DNA of 64,000 bases. It comes from JAJDNS01 sp963578825 (lineage in GTDB: Bacteria; Acidobacteriota; Vicinamibacteria; Fen-336). The position numbers were made by a program, and so were the translations under genes. The notes beneath the pieces are model-generated. The model was given only the letters and a program-made list of their open reading frames with translations, did no database searches and had not been told where the DNA came from. Shown piece by piece: positions 42,754 through 53,005 of the stretch. Position 1 is the stretch's first letter. Every line of letters starts with the position of its first letter. The stretch covers positions 124,001 to 188,000 of the forward strand of contig CAUZDW010000001.1 of assembly GCA_963578825.1 (NCBI GenBank). The letters run 5' to 3'.

Positions 42754-44317
42754 TGAAGTCGGGGATGGCGGCCATTGGGTCGCGGAGCAGGACCCGCTCG
42801 CCGGGAGCCAGGCCCTTCTCGATGACCACGAAATCCGCGTTGGACGGCCCGAGCACCACCTCGCGCTCCCGCGGGTGCCGCGTCGCCGGGTAGACGACGT
42901 GGCGCCCTTCCTTTTCGAACACTGCCTCCAGCGGGACGAAGATGGCGTCCTGGCGCTCTTCGACCAGGATCTCTACCCGGGCGGTCATGCCCGGTCTCAG
43001 GCGGGGCTCGGACTCGTTGATCAGGACGGTCACGGCGAAGAACTTGGCCCCACGCCTCTCCTTCTCCTCCCGGGCGAGCGTCCCCACGAGGGTCACCTCT
43101 CCGCTCAGCCGGAGGTCGGGATAGGCGTCGACTCGGACGCTCACCTGCTGGTTCCGCTCCACCTTGTGGATGTCCGTCTCCCGCACCTTCGTCTCGACGA
43201 CAGTCTTCGAGATGTCGGGGAGGATGAGAAGGGGCTGATTGGCCCACACCTGGTCGCCGACCTGGGGCCGGCGACGCTCGGAGCCGAAGAAGACGTCCTT
43301 GTAGACGACGATGCCGGGCACGTCGGCACGCACCTCGCACCGTGCGAGCTGCTGCTTCGCCAGCTCGAGCTTGGCCGAGGCCTCCTGGATGCGGCTCCGG
43401 GCCGCCGCGATCGTCGCCTCCTTCTGGGCGAGCCGGTAGGCGTTGGCGCTTTGGAGCTGGCGGAGCGTCTCGCGGCTGGACTGGACGTCCGAGCGCGCCC
43501 GGGTGAGCTCGAGGGGACGACCGAAGTTCAAGAGCGCATCCCTGCGACGGCGGCTGAGGATCAGCTCCTCCGCGGCCCGGTCCCGCGCCTGCTCGGCGCG
43601 CTCCAGCTCGGTGCGCGTGATGAAGCCCTCGGCCAGGAGCGGGCTCAGGTCCTCGAGCTGGCCCTCCGCGTCCTTGAGCTCCCGCTTGGCGTTGGCCACC
43701 GCCGCTTCGGCCTCCTCCTCCTTGAGCTGACCCTTGCCCCTCTGGACGTCCTGGAGCTCGAGGCCGGTCTCCCCCACCCTGAGCCGGGCCGCCTGCAGCT
43801 CCTCGGCGTTTTGCAGGCCCTGCAGCTTCAGGTCCTCGCCGGCGGTGAGGAGGTCCGCCTGCGCCTGGGCCAAGAGGGCGTGGTTGCGTCGGATCTCCTC
43901 CTCGAAGGGCGCGGCGTCGAAGAGGATGAGGAGGTCGCCCTTCTCGACCAGCTTGCCCTCCGGGGCGAGGGCGACGATCTTGGCCTGGTTGCTCTGGATC
44001 TGTGAGGCGTAGGTCACCGAGCGCAGGGCTTCGAGAGTCCCTGTCTCGATGACGGCGACACGAAAGACACCCGAGCGCACCTCGGTGGCAGCCAGAGAGT
44101 GGTCCTGGCGCCCGAGCGCCGACGACAACGCGACCAGAAGGCCCACGAGCACCGCACTCACGAAGAGAGTCCTCAGCGGTCGACGACGTGCCGCGTCGGC
44201 GAGGCCGGTGAGGTTCTCGGGGGTCCAGTGGTCGCGCTTCAGCCAGGGACGGACCGCGCGAGCTCCATCGCCGGCAACGCCTACCAGCGGGTCGAGCCGG
44301 GCCCTTATCGTGCTCAC
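42734..44317 (-). CDS. HlyD/MacA-like periplasmic adaptor protein
   Basis: A 527-residue adaptor linking the ABC pump to the outer-membrane channel. One membrane helix (about 45-65) is followed by a split lipoyl domain (EGKLVEKGDLLILFD), a long coiled-coil hairpin (about 130-310) and beta-barrel parts (RLRPGMTARVEILVEE). It starts with GTG overlapping the TolC stop by four bases. The long frame upstream of this point is a shadow of the TolC gene. The N-terminal cytoplasmic segment of about 45 residues is longer than usual. Confidence 0.92.
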
Positions 44318-45825
44318 GGCGCGAACTCCGTGTCGACCGAGAGCGTGCCGGTCGCCCGCCGGAGCTCGAGCCGGGCCACCGCGTAGCTCGTGAGGAGGCT
44401 GACCAGGGCGGAGCGGGCGACCACGTAGTTGCTCTCCGCGTCCACCACGTCGAAGTTGCTGGCGAGACCGCGCTGGTATCGCAGCACCGCCAGGCGGCGC
44501 TGCTGCTCGGCGACCCCGACCGACTGCAGCTGGACCACGACACTCTGCCGGATGCGGTCGAGGTCGCGGGCGGCGAGGTGGACCTCGCGCTCGATCTCGA
44601 GAACGATCTGGGCCACGGCGCGCTCGCTGACCTGGACCGAGATCTCGCTCACCGCACGGTTGGCCTTCTGGGTCGTTTGCCGGAAGGGGTAGGACGCGCT
44701 GATGAAGAACTCGATCTGGCGATCCCGCATGCCGAAGGCGCCGCCGAAGGTGCGGCCGAAGCCGAGCTGGGTCACTCCCAGGTTGAGGTCCACCTGGGGC
44801 AGCAGGTCCTGGCGGGCGAGAGACGAGGCACGGCGGGCGTCGCTCACCCGATCCCGCGCCTCCTTCAGCTCGAGGCGGTGCTCGAGAGCCTGCCTGACCA
44901 GCATCTCGACCGGCTCCTCTTCCTCTTCTTCTTTGGGCGGCTCGAGGACGACACCCTCCGGCTCCACCGGGTTGTCCGGCGGGAGCGCGAGAATCCCCCG
45001 GAACTGCTCGAGAGCGGTCTCGAGGGCCGCCGTCGTGCGGATCATACCCTCGCGGGCCTGGGCCGCCTGCAGCTCGGCCCGGAAGACGTCGAGCTTGCTC
45101 GCCATCCCCACCTTGAGCCGCGCGTCGGAGGCGTCGAGCAGGCTCTCGGTGCGCTGCAGGCTCTGGTCGGCCACCTCGAAGAGCTGCCGCTGGGCGATCA
45201 CGGAGTAGAAGGCGCTGGCGACCTGCACGGCCAGTCGCTGCCGCGCGAGCTCGAAGGTGCGCTCCTGCCTGGCCACCGCGCGCTTGGCGTTGGTGAGAGC
45301 GAAGTAGGTCGCGTTGGGTCCGGCGCCTCGGAGCAGCGGCTGGCTCAGCAGGAGCCTGAGGTCGGTGCTCCGGGGGAAGAGCGGCTCCACCCCCGCGGCC
45401 GGATCCGGCTGGGAGACATACCGGCCCGTGGCCACCAGGGTCCCTCCGGTCCACGGCAGTCTCTGGGAGACATCGAGGCCGAAGAGCGTCCGGCCGTCGC
45501 CTCGAGAGAAGAGCGGCACGACCTGGGGAAGGAACTCCCCGCTGGCGGCGGAGCGCTGCCAGCGCGAGGCGGTGACGGCGGCCGAGGAGTCGAGCAGCGA
45601 GAAGTTCTGCTCGAGCGCCAGACGGACCGCACCATTGAGATCGAGGGTCGGCGTCCCCGGGGCCGGGCCGACCGGCGCCTGCTCGTCATCGGCGATGGCG
45701 CCCTCGATCTCGGACGGGACGGAGCGGGGTGTCTGCTGCGGCGTCGAGACGAGGGCGCCATCCTGGGCGGAGGCAGCTCCGGCAGCCAGCAGCAGGGCGA
45801 AAACGGCAAGAGGGGCACGGGCCAC
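44314..45825 (-). CDS. TolC-family outer-membrane efflux protein
   Basis: A 503-residue channel protein with a signal peptide ending ASAQ. Two repeats of long helices and strands follow (TLDLNGAVRLALEQNFSL and later VRQALEHRLELKEARDRV), the TolC fold. It is the first gene of the efflux operon (TolC, adaptor, ATPase, permease), in which each gene but the last overlaps the next. Substrate unknown; macrolide-like compounds or lipopeptides would be usual for the family. Confidence 0.94.
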   Translation of the reverse strand: MARAPLAVFALLLAAGAASAQDGALVSTPQQTPRSVPSEIEGAIADDEQAPVGPAPGTPTLDLNGAVRLALEQNFSLLDSSAAVTASRWQRSAASGEFLPQVVPLFSRGDGRTLFGLDVSQRLPWTGGTLVATGRYVSQPDPAAGVEPLFPRSTDLRLLLSQPLLRGAGPNATYFALTNAKRAVARQERTFELARQRLAVQVASAFYSVIAQRQLFEVADQSLQRTESLLDASDARLKVGMASKLDVFRAELQAAQAREGMIRTTAALETALEQFRGILALPPDNPVEPEGVVLEPPKEEEEEEPVEMLVRQALEHRLELKEARDRVSDARRASSLARQDLLPQVDLNLGVTQLGFGRTFGGAFGMRDRQIEFFISASYPFRQTTQKANRAVSEISVQVSERAVAQIVLEIEREVHLAARDLDRIRQSVVVQLQSVGVAEQQRRLAVLRYQRGLASNFDVVDAESNYVVARSALVSLLTSYAVARLELRRATGTLSVDTEFAP

Positions 45826-45938
45826 GGTCGCGTTTGAGGGTAGCGGGGGCTCGACTCGCCCGTCAACCGAAGAGAGACTCGCCGGGCAGCCACGGAGGTG
45901 GGAACGATGCTAGGCTCGGGTTTCTGGGAGCAGAACAC

Positions 45939-47705
45939 ATGAGATTCAAGCCATTGAACCCCCTGTGGTCGTTGGGGATCGCGGGTCTTCTCGCCCTCCC
46001 GGCCACCGCGGCCGAGGCACCGCAGATCGCCGTCGAAGAGGTGGTTCTCGAGAACGGCATGACCTGGCTGCTCTACGAGCAGCACGACTCACCCACGGTC
46101 ACGGCGGGCTGGACGGCTCTGGTCGGCTCGGTCAACGAGCGCCCGGGGATCACCGGGATGAGCCACTTCTTCGAGCACATGATGTTCAAGGGGACTCACA
46201 CCATCGGCACCACCGACATCGAGGCCGACCTCCGCGTCATCGAGGAGCAGGAGAGCGTCCGCAAGGAGATGCGGGCCGAGAAGGCCCTGATGCGCGAGAG
46301 GCTCCGCCGCGGAGAGATCGACGACCTCTCCGCACCCGAGAGCTGGACCGAGCGCTACCGCGAGCTGAACGCTGAGTTTGACGCGCTGGTGGAACGGCAG
46401 CGGGAGACCATCGTCAACGGCGAGTTCGATCGGATCTACACGTCGAACGGCGCGGAGTTCATGAACGCCTTCACCTCGGAGGATCAGACGGTCTACTTCG
46501 TCCGCGTTCCGAGCAATCGCCTGGAGCTGTGGGCGTGGCTCGAGTCCGATCGTCTCCTGAACCCGGTCTTTCGGGAGTTCTACTCGGAGCGCGACGTCGT
46601 CTTCGAAGAGAGGCGAATGCGCACGGAGTCCACCCCGCTCGGCCGGTTCGACGAGGCCTTCAACGCCACGTTCTGGGAGGCCCACCCCTACATGTGGCCG
46701 GTGGTGGGTTGGGCTTCGGACATCCCCACGTACACGCTGGACCAGGCCCGGACGTTCTTCGCCTCCTACTACGCGCCCAACAACCTCGTCGGTGTCCTTG
46801 CCGGTGACTTCGATGTGGCCCAGGTGAAGCCTCTTCTCGCCCGCTACTTCGGACGCATCCCCCGTGGGACCGTGGAGCCGGCTCCGGTGGTCACGCTGGA
46901 GCCGGAGCAAGTGGCGGAGAAGCGCTACAACGCCGTGGCCGAGACCTCGCCCACCGTTCGCATCTGGTGGAAGGGGGTTCCCTTCGTGCACCGCGACATG
47001 CCCGTGCTGGATCTCCTGTCCGACGTGCTCATCGGCCGCACGGGACGTCTGTACAAGGGCCTCGTCGAGGGCCGGAAGATCGCCAACCAGACGTCGGCCT
47101 ACATCGACGCGCGCAAGTACAGCGGCATCTTCATCGTGGAATGCACGGTGAAGGAAGCCGAGGATCCGGCTGCGGTCGAGGCCGCGGTCTACGAGGAGGT
47201 CGAGAGGCTCCAGAAGGAGCCGGTGCCGGCCCACGAGCTCCAGAAGGTCAAGAACCGGTACAAGGCCAACGCCTACCGCCGGCTCGCCTCTCCCATTGGC
47301 ATCGGGCTCCAGCTCATGATCTACGCCGGGATGGGCGACTGGGGCTACATCAACACCTCGGCCGAGCGTGCGGATGCAGTCACAGCAGAGGACATCCAAC
47401 GGGCGGCGAGCACATACCTGGTGGAGGAGCGGCGGACGGTGGGAGTGTTCCTCCGCAAGGAGGGAGGGGAGCCCGAGGACCCGGAGGTCGCGGCATTGTC
47501 CGCCGAGGCGCAGTCCATGGTCCGCCAGACGCTGAAGCAGCTCGAGGCGGTCGACGACCCGGCCCAGCTCCAGCAGATGATCGCCCAGATGGAGCAGGGG
47601 GCGGGGCAGGCACCGCCGGAGATGCAGCCGGCCATCAGCCTCCTGCTGAAGAGGGCCGGGGAGCGACTCGACGCGCTCTCCAGTGCCTCCGAGGCTTCCA
47701 AGTGA
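45939..47705 (+). CDS. M16 family zinc peptidase (active subunit)
   Basis: A 588-residue exported peptidase. A signal peptide (about 1-27) precedes an M16 domain with the inverted zinc motif HFFEH in MSHFFEHMMFKGT, and a downstream Glu in VVFEERRMR. An extra helical, charged segment (about 95-165) is inserted between the zinc motif and this Glu. The C-terminal M16C domain is present, with an Ala/Gln-rich tail. The next gene encodes the partner without the zinc motif; such pairs usually form heterodimers. Confidence 0.93.
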   Translation: MRFKPLNPLWSLGIAGLLALPATAAEAPQIAVEEVVLENGMTWLLYEQHDSPTVTAGWTALVGSVNERPGITGMSHFFEHMMFKGTHTIGTTDIEADLRVIEEQESVRKEMRAEKALMRERLRRGEIDDLSAPESWTERYRELNAEFDALVERQRETIVNGEFDRIYTSNGAEFMNAFTSEDQTVYFVRVPSNRLELWAWLESDRLLNPVFREFYSERDVVFEERRMRTESTPLGRFDEAFNATFWEAHPYMWPVVGWASDIPTYTLDQARTFFASYYAPNNLVGVLAGDFDVAQVKPLLARYFGRIPRGTVEPAPVVTLEPEQVAEKRYNAVAETSPTVRIWWKGVPFVHRDMPVLDLLSDVLIGRTGRLYKGLVEGRKIANQTSAYIDARKYSGIFIVECTVKEAEDPAAVEAAVYEEVERLQKEPVPAHELQKVKNRYKANAYRRLASPIGIGLQLMIYAGMGDWGYINTSAERADAVTAEDIQRAASTYLVEERRTVGVFLRKEGGEPEDPEVAALSAEAQSMVRQTLKQLEAVDDPAQLQQMIAQMEQGAGQAPPEMQPAISLLLKRAGERLDALSSASEASK

Positions 47706-47719
47706 GGACCGCCATAGCC

Positions 47720-49195
47720 ATGACACGCCACGCCATTACCGCCGCCCTTTCCCTGGGTCTCTTCGCCCTGCCCGCGGTCGGGCAGGAGATCCCGGCCCGT
47801 CCGGAGGCTCTTTCCTTCGAACCCATCGTCTTCGACCCGCCATCGCCGAAGGACCATCGCCACGTCCTCGACAACGGCATGGTGATCTTCATCGCCGAGG
47901 ACCGGGCCCTCCCCCTGGTGAACATCTCGATCACGCTCAGGGCCGGGAGCTGGCTCGACCCCGTGGGCCAGGAAGGCCTGGCCTCTCTCACGGGCTCCCA
48001 GATGCGCCGGGGAGGCACGAAGGCGCTCTCGGGAGAGGAGCTCGACGAACAGCTGGACTTTCTTGCCGCGCAGGTCTCCACGGGCCTGGGCCCCGTCTCC
48101 GGAGGCGCCAGCCTGAACTGCCTGGCGGACAACCTCGACGAGGCCCTCCCGCTGTTCGTCGACGTGCTCCAAAAGCCGCGCTTCCAGGAGGATCGGCTGG
48201 AGCTGGCCCGTGAGCAAGCACTGCAATCGATGAAGAAAAGAAACGACGACTCAGCGGACATAGAGGCCCGGGAGTGGACCGTGCTCCTCTACGGGGAAGG
48301 CCACAACTCGAACCGCTTCACCACCGAGGCGTCTCTCGCGGCGATCTCGCGGGACGACCTGGTGGCCTTTCACCAAAAGTTCGTCCACCCACAGAACATG
48401 ATCGCCGCGGTCTCGGGCTACTTCGAGACGGAGGAGATGCTCGCACGCCTCGAGAAGGCTTTTGCCGACTGGCCCGGGTCGGCGACGGCGGTGCCGCCGA
48501 TCCCCGAGTCGATCGACCCGGCGGAGCCCGGGCTCTACCGCATCCAGAAGGACGTGAACCAGGGGCGCGTCTCCCTGGGCCTTCCCACGGTCAGGCGCGG
48601 CCACCCCGACGTCTACGCCCTCCGGGTCATGAACGACATCCTCGGGGCATCGGGCTTCACCTCACGCCTCATGACCACCGTCCGTTCCAACGAAGGCCTG
48701 GCCTACTCCGCGGGCTCGGGCCTTTTCGTGGGCGTCTTCTACCCGGGCCGTTTTCGGGCGCGCTTCCAGTCCAAGAGCCCCACCGTCTTGTGGGCCACCG
48801 AGCTGGTGTTGGACGAGATCCGGAAGATGCGCGAGGAGCCCGTCACCGCCGAGGAGCTGGAGATCGTGAAGAGCAGCCTCATCCAGACCTTCCCGTCGAG
48901 CTTCTCGACGAAGGCCCAGACCATGGCCATCTTCGCTTCGGACGAGTACACGGGCCGCAGCCCGTCCTACTGGCAGACCTACCGCTCGAGTATCCGCGGA
49001 GTGAGCGCCGAAGACGTACAGCGGGTGGCCCGAACCCACCTCGTGCCCGAGAAGATGATCCTCCTCATCGTGGGTGACCAGGAGAAGATCGCCAAAGGCG
49101 ACGGCGCCCATGACGTCCCGGCCGAGGCCCTCGCACCCGGCGGCCGGGTCACCGACCTGCCGCTCCGTGACCCCATGACAATGAAGGTGCCCTAG
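47720..49195 (+). CDS. M16 family protein lacking the zinc motif
   Basis: A 491-residue exported protein with a signal peptide ending VGQ. It has two M16 domains, but where HxxEH is expected the sequence reads GLASLTGSQMRRGGTK, so no zinc is bound and the protein is probably inactive by itself. The R/Y pair near the substrate site (GLAYSAGSG) is kept. It begins 14 bases after the active M16 gene, and the two should form a complex like other split M16 peptidases. Confidence 0.92.
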   Translation: MTRHAITAALSLGLFALPAVGQEIPARPEALSFEPIVFDPPSPKDHRHVLDNGMVIFIAEDRALPLVNISITLRAGSWLDPVGQEGLASLTGSQMRRGGTKALSGEELDEQLDFLAAQVSTGLGPVSGGASLNCLADNLDEALPLFVDVLQKPRFQEDRLELAREQALQSMKKRNDDSADIEAREWTVLLYGEGHNSNRFTTEASLAAISRDDLVAFHQKFVHPQNMIAAVSGYFETEEMLARLEKAFADWPGSATAVPPIPESIDPAEPGLYRIQKDVNQGRVSLGLPTVRRGHPDVYALRVMNDILGASGFTSRLMTTVRSNEGLAYSAGSGLFVGVFYPGRFRARFQSKSPTVLWATELVLDEIRKMREEPVTAEELEIVKSSLIQTFPSSFSTKAQTMAIFASDEYTGRSPSYWQTYRSSIRGVSAEDVQRVARTHLVPEKMILLIVGDQEKIAKGDGAHDVPAEALAPGGRVTDLPLRDPMTMKVP

Positions 49196-49201
49196 GCGCG
49201 A

Positions 49202-49750
49202 CTATGCCCGGGGAAGCGAGGTGATGTAGTCGTCGACCAGCTTCTTCTGGGCTTCGGGCGTGAGCGAGGACTTCACGATCTTCGAGGCCGCCTCCACCGC
49301 GATGTCCGCCACCTGAGCTCGGAGCTCGGAGATCGCCTCGTTCTTCTCTCGCTCGATCTGCTCGCGGGCATGCCCCGCGACGCGCTCCGCGTCGGAACGG
49401 GTCTTCTCGAGGAGATCCCCCCGGACGGTCTCGGCCTCCTTCAGGGCCTTGGCGAGGATCTCCTCGCGCTCGCGTCCCGCTCCACGCAACATCTCCTGAT
49501 GTTGCGCCAGCAGGTCCTTCGCCTCCGCCGCCGCGTTCTCCGCGCTCTCGACACTCGTTCGGATGCTCTTCTCGCGCTCGTCCACGATGCGGAGGAGCGG
49601 GCTCCAGGCGAACTTTCCAAGCACAAGGGCGAAGAGGATGAACAGGACGAGGGTGGCCCAGAAGAGCGTCCAGTCGATGCTCAGCAGACCCCCTCCGCCC
49701 CCCGACGCCGCGAGGGGAAGCAGAGCGCCGTGCGTGACGGAAGTGAACAT
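49202..49750 (-). CDS. atpF: ATP synthase F0 subunit b
   Basis: A 182-residue stator subunit. An N-terminal Gly-rich lead precedes one membrane helix (TLFWATLVLFILFALVLGKF), then a long amphipathic coiled coil to the end. The ATG at 49750 (MFTSVTHG) is preferred over an earlier frame start. It is the last gene of an F0-only cluster: the gene for subunit delta and the F1 genes do not follow. A convergent M16 gene comes next. Confidence 0.93.
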   Translation of the reverse strand: MFTSVTHGALLPLAASGGGGGLLSIDWTLFWATLVLFILFALVLGKFAWSPLLRIVDEREKSIRTSVESAENAAAEAKDLLAQHQEMLRGAGREREEILAKALKEAETVRGDLLEKTRSDAERVAGHAREQIEREKNEAISELRAQVADIAVEAASKIVKSSLTPEAQKKLVDDYITSLPRA

Positions 49751-49757
49751 CGACGGT

Positions 49758-49985
49758 CTACTTGATGGCAAGAAGGATGGTCACGATCAACGCGAAGAAC
49801 GTGACGCCTTCGATGAGTCCGGCGGCCACGATCATCGCGCCGCGGATGTCGCCGGAGGCGTTGGGCTGGCGGGCGATACCCTCCATGGCGGCAGCGGCGA
49901 GCCTGCCGATGCCGGCGGCCCCCCCGATGATCGTCAGACCGGCGCCGATGCCGGCGGCCAAGTAGGCAAGTGCCGTGGAATCCAT
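49758..49985 (-). CDS. atpE: ATP synthase F0 subunit c
   Basis: A 75-residue two-helix ring protein. Helix 1 is Gly/Ala-rich (AGIGAGLTIIGGAAGIG), the polar loop is ARQPNA, and helix 2 has the ion-carrying Glu in AGLIEGVTFFALIV. A Gly follows the Glu where sodium-binding rings have Ser or Thr, so proton coupling is more likely than sodium coupling. Confidence 0.95.
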   Translation of the reverse strand: MDSTALAYLAAGIGAGLTIIGGAAGIGRLAAAAMEGIARQPNASGDIRGAMIVAAGLIEGVTFFALIVTILLAIK

Positions 49986-50016
49986 TCGAGTTCCTCCTAG
50001 AGCGTGAAGACAGACA

Positions 50017-50979
50017 TCAGTGCGCGGGATGCGCGTACATCCCGATGAAAATGGCGGTGAGCAGCGTGAAGATGTAGGCCTGGATGAAGGCCACCAGGAT
50101 CTCCAAAAACATTATGAAGAGAGCCAGGCCGATCGAAACAGGCGCCATCAACACGCCGGCGGCGGTGCTGAGCTGCGCCATGAGGGCGATGAGCAGGAGC
50201 AGGGTCGTGATCACCATGTGTCCGGCCAGCATGTTTGCGAACAGCCGGATCATGAGGGCAAAGGGCTTTGTGAACAGGCTCAAGATCTCGACCGGGATCA
50301 TGATCGGCAGCATCGGCCAGGGAAGGCCGGCCGGCACAAGGTTCTTGAAGTGCTGCACGACGCCGAACTTCGAGATGCCCGCGTACTGCTGGGCGATGAA
50401 CGAGACCCCCGCCAGCGCCATCGTCACGGCCAGGTTCCCGGTGGACGTCGCGGAGAAGGGCAGTAGCCCCAGCAGCGCCGCCACCAAGATGAAAAAAAAG
50501 AAGCTGCACAGGAGCGGCGTGAACCGGCGACCGTCCTCGTGGCCGATGTTCACCTCGGCGATGTCGTCGCGGATAAAGAGCACCACGGCCTCCACCGCCT
50601 GACCCAGCCCTCCGGGGATGGAGCCACCTCGATAGCTGCGGATCGCGAGCTGGACGATCAGGACGACGAGGAGCGCCGCCAGCACGAAGAAAACGAGGTG
50701 CTTCGACGGAAAGAGTCCCAGGAAGGGCTGGTCCATCACGTGGTGCATGATCACTTCGGAGGGACCACCATGGTCGGCTTCGGCCTCGGGGCCGTGGCCG
50801 GCGGCGCCCTGCGCGTCGGCCGGCCGAGTTTCATGACCCGCCGTGGGCTGGGACGGCTCCGCTTCCTGAGCGTGCTCGGAGGCAGCCGGTGCCTCCGCGG
50901 CCACCTGTGCCGAGGTCGGTGCCTCCGCCTGAGCGGACGCCGTCGCGAGAAGCAGCACGAGAGCGAGCGTCAGGCTCAC
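50017..50979 (-). CDS. atpB: ATP synthase F0 subunit a with periplasmic extension
   Basis: A 320-residue membrane protein with the essential Arg in ALMIRLFANMLAGHMV and the final helices with FIQAYIFTLL. The N-terminus has a signal-like helix and then about 60 Ala/Glu/His-rich residues before MHHVMDQPFLG, longer than in E. coli. The GTG start overlaps the preceding gene's stop by four bases. The frame upstream of that point is a shadow. Confidence 0.94.
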   Translation of the reverse strand: MSLTLALVLLLATASAQAEAPTSAQVAAEAPAASEHAQEAEPSQPTAGHETRPADAQGAAGHGPEAEADHGGPSEVIMHHVMDQPFLGLFPSKHLVFFVLAALLVVLIVQLAIRSYRGGSIPGGLGQAVEAVVLFIRDDIAEVNIGHEDGRRFTPLLCSFFFFILVAALLGLLPFSATSTGNLAVTMALAGVSFIAQQYAGISKFGVVQHFKNLVPAGLPWPMLPIMIPVEILSLFTKPFALMIRLFANMLAGHMVITTLLLLIALMAQLSTAAGVLMAPVSIGLALFIMFLEILVAFIQAYIFTLLTAIFIGMYAHPAH

Positions 50980-51374
50980 GAATGGCCTCCCGGAAGGGTC
51001 TGCTTCGGGGAGCGCCGGTGGAGGATGGTGAGCTCCACGACGAGGAAGAGAACGAAGTACGCAAGGAGCGCGATCGCCAGGGGCACTCTCGGCAAGCCGA
51101 GGCACACGATGCCGGCGACGACCGCTGCGAGCAAAAGCCCCATGCGCCCGACCATCCCCCCGAGGACCGCCCCGAGAAAGACGTTGGTCGATCGCCGGTC
51201 GGACCACAGCACGATGAAGTGGGCCACGATGGTGTTCACGAACGCGAGCCCGCTTCCGTAGAAAGCCGCCCAGCGCCCGGGTCCGTCCAGGCGACGCAGA
51301 ACGATGGGCCACGCGAGCAGGAGCGACGAGAGGGCCACGACGATGACGAGGAGTGAGTACTTACCGAGGCTCAA
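50976..51374 (-). CDS. ATP synthase subunit I-like membrane protein
   Basis: A 132-residue protein with four membrane helices, in the position of AtpI and overlapping both neighbours by four bases. AtpI helps c-ring assembly and metal loading in other bacteria. The sequence is divergent, but placement and topology support the call. Confidence 0.75.
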   Translation of the reverse strand: MSLGKYSLLVIVVALSSLLLAWPIVLRRLDGPGRWAAFYGSGLAFVNTIVAHFIVLWSDRRSTNVFLGAVLGGMVGRMGLLLAAVVAGIVCLGLPRVPLAIALLAYFVLFLVVELTILHRRSPKQTLPGGHS

Positions 51375-51652
51375 CGCTTGGGGCCCTGTCGTTTCGAAAG
51401 GTTCGACGCCAGTCGAAGAAAATGGATGAGGGCCGCGCCCATGCCCAGCGTGCCCCCGACGAGCAGGAACCAGGGTGAGGTTCCCAGCCGGGAGTCCAGC
51501 CAGTAGCCCGCACCCAGACCCGCCAGCACGGTGGCGGCCAGGGTCGTGCCGAGCCCGATGTACGGGCCCGCTTCACGAAGCGCGCGTCCCCGACCCCCCG
51601 GGCCCCCTCTTTGCGAGTCCGACTGCTCGGGAGGAGGCGTAAGAGACGGCAA
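51371..51652 (-). CDS. AtpZ-like small membrane protein
   Basis: A 93-residue protein with two membrane helices and the family pattern of AtpZ/AtpI in IGLGTTLAATVLAGLGAGYWLDSRLGTSPW (seen as GAGYWLDSRLGT). It is the first gene of the F0 cluster and probably assists ring assembly or ion movement. Four-base overlaps couple it to the next gene. Confidence 0.82.
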   Translation of the reverse strand: MPSLTPPPEQSDSQRGGPGGRGRALREAGPYIGLGTTLAATVLAGLGAGYWLDSRLGTSPWFLLVGGTLGMGAALIHFLRLASNLSKRQGPKR

Positions 51653-51696
51653 CGACCGGAAAAGTTACCACAGCCAACAGAGGCAGGCAAGCAAGC

Positions 51697-52830
51697 CTAA
51701 CCTGCGAGCTTCGAGGAGGATAGGGCGGCCGCCGGCAACGTGGGTTCGGCGGGCTGGGGAGGGGCCTCGGAGGCCGGATTCCGGAGGATGTCGAGCCGGT
51801 AGATTCGGATCGCGGACAGCACGAGCGAGAGGATGACGGGGCCGATGAGGAAGCCGAACACACCGAAGACGAGGAACCCGCCGATGATCGACAGAAAGCC
51901 CAGGAGGGGGTGGATGCTGGCCGCGCCACGCAGAAGGAGCGGCTTTACCACGTTGTCGCTGCCGCTCACGACCACGGTGCCGTAGACAGCCAGACCCAGC
52001 GCGGGCCCGACCTGACCCTGGAGGAAGAGATAGACGCACGCCGGCACCCAGCCAAGCGGCGAGCCCACCAGTGGCACCGTCGCCGCCAGGATGACCGCGG
52101 TTCCCCACAGGAAGGGCGAGGGCACCCCGAAGATCGTGAAGCCGATGCCCGCCAGGATTCCCTGGGCGACCGGCACCACGACCACGGCCTGAAGCGCCCC
52201 CAGGATGGTCTTTTCGAGGTGCTCGAAGATCTGGCTCTCCTGGTCCGGGGAGAACGGCGATATGGGCCTGAGCTCCTCCTTCAAACGCCCGCCGTCGCGA
52301 AGCAGGAAGAACAGCATCAGCAGAAAGAGGCCGAGGTCGATTGCCGCATGGGTCACCCGTGCAAGGACGCCCTGGAGGAGGGCGTTCGCTCCGCCCGCGA
52401 GCTGGGTGACGCCGCCTGCCAGGGCCAGTGTCACCTGGGCCTGCACGTAGGCGATCCACTCCTCGAGAGCCGGGTAGCGCTGGGGCAGCTGCTCCCAGAA
52501 GCTCTGCAGGTCGGCCGGCCCGGCGACAGGGTGGGTCGTCACCCAGTCCAGGAAGAGCGTGGCCTGGTGGGTCAGCAGGAGCACCGATGTCAGGATGGGA
52601 ACGAGCAGCACCAGCGTGGCGACGACGACGATGGTCATGGCAGCGAGGCCCCTGCGGCCTCGGAGAGCCCTCGTGAGGCGGCGCTGCACCGGCGCAAGGA
52701 GGAGGGCGATGCAGGCCGCCACCGAGAAGACGAGGATGAAGGGCCGGAAGACGAAGAACGCGAGGACGAGAATGGCCGCAAGCGCGATCAGGAGGGGCGT
52801 GAGGAGGTCGCGTCGTCGTCGGTCTCGCAT
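51697..52830 (-). CDS. AI-2E family transporter (TqsA/PerM type)
   Basis: A 377-residue membrane protein with seven or eight helices and the conserved central and C-terminal motifs of the family (LFLLMLFFLLRDGG, GVPSPFLWGTAVILAATVPLVGSPLGW in parts). It may export small molecules or act in sodium-proton exchange, as different members do. It sits between the F0 genes and nuoM, on the same strand, with gaps of 45 and 175 bases. Confidence 0.92.
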   Translation of the reverse strand: MRDRRRRDLLTPLLIALAAILVLAFFVFRPFILVFSVAACIALLLAPVQRRLTRALRGRRGLAAMTIVVVATLVLLVPILTSVLLLTHQATLFLDWVTTHPVAGPADLQSFWEQLPQRYPALEEWIAYVQAQVTLALAGGVTQLAGGANALLQGVLARVTHAAIDLGLFLLMLFFLLRDGGRLKEELRPISPFSPDQESQIFEHLEKTILGALQAVVVVPVAQGILAGIGFTIFGVPSPFLWGTAVILAATVPLVGSPLGWVPACVYLFLQGQVGPALGLAVYGTVVVSGSDNVVKPLLLRGAASIHPLLGFLSIIGGFLVFGVFGFLIGPVILSLVLSAIRIYRLDILRNPASEAPPQPAEPTLPAAALSSSKLAG

Positions 52831-53005
52831 GCCTCTACTACTCTATCCGGGGCTGATGACATCGGGGAGCTCGTTCCCGTCGATTTCTCCCGAGCGCCGG
52901 GGAAAATGGCGAGCCAGCTCGTCCCCGACCCGCCGCACCGCAGCCACTATTCCCTCGGTGAAGCGCCCGGCGTGCAGCTCCTCGCGAGCTGCCGCGACCG
53001 AATGG

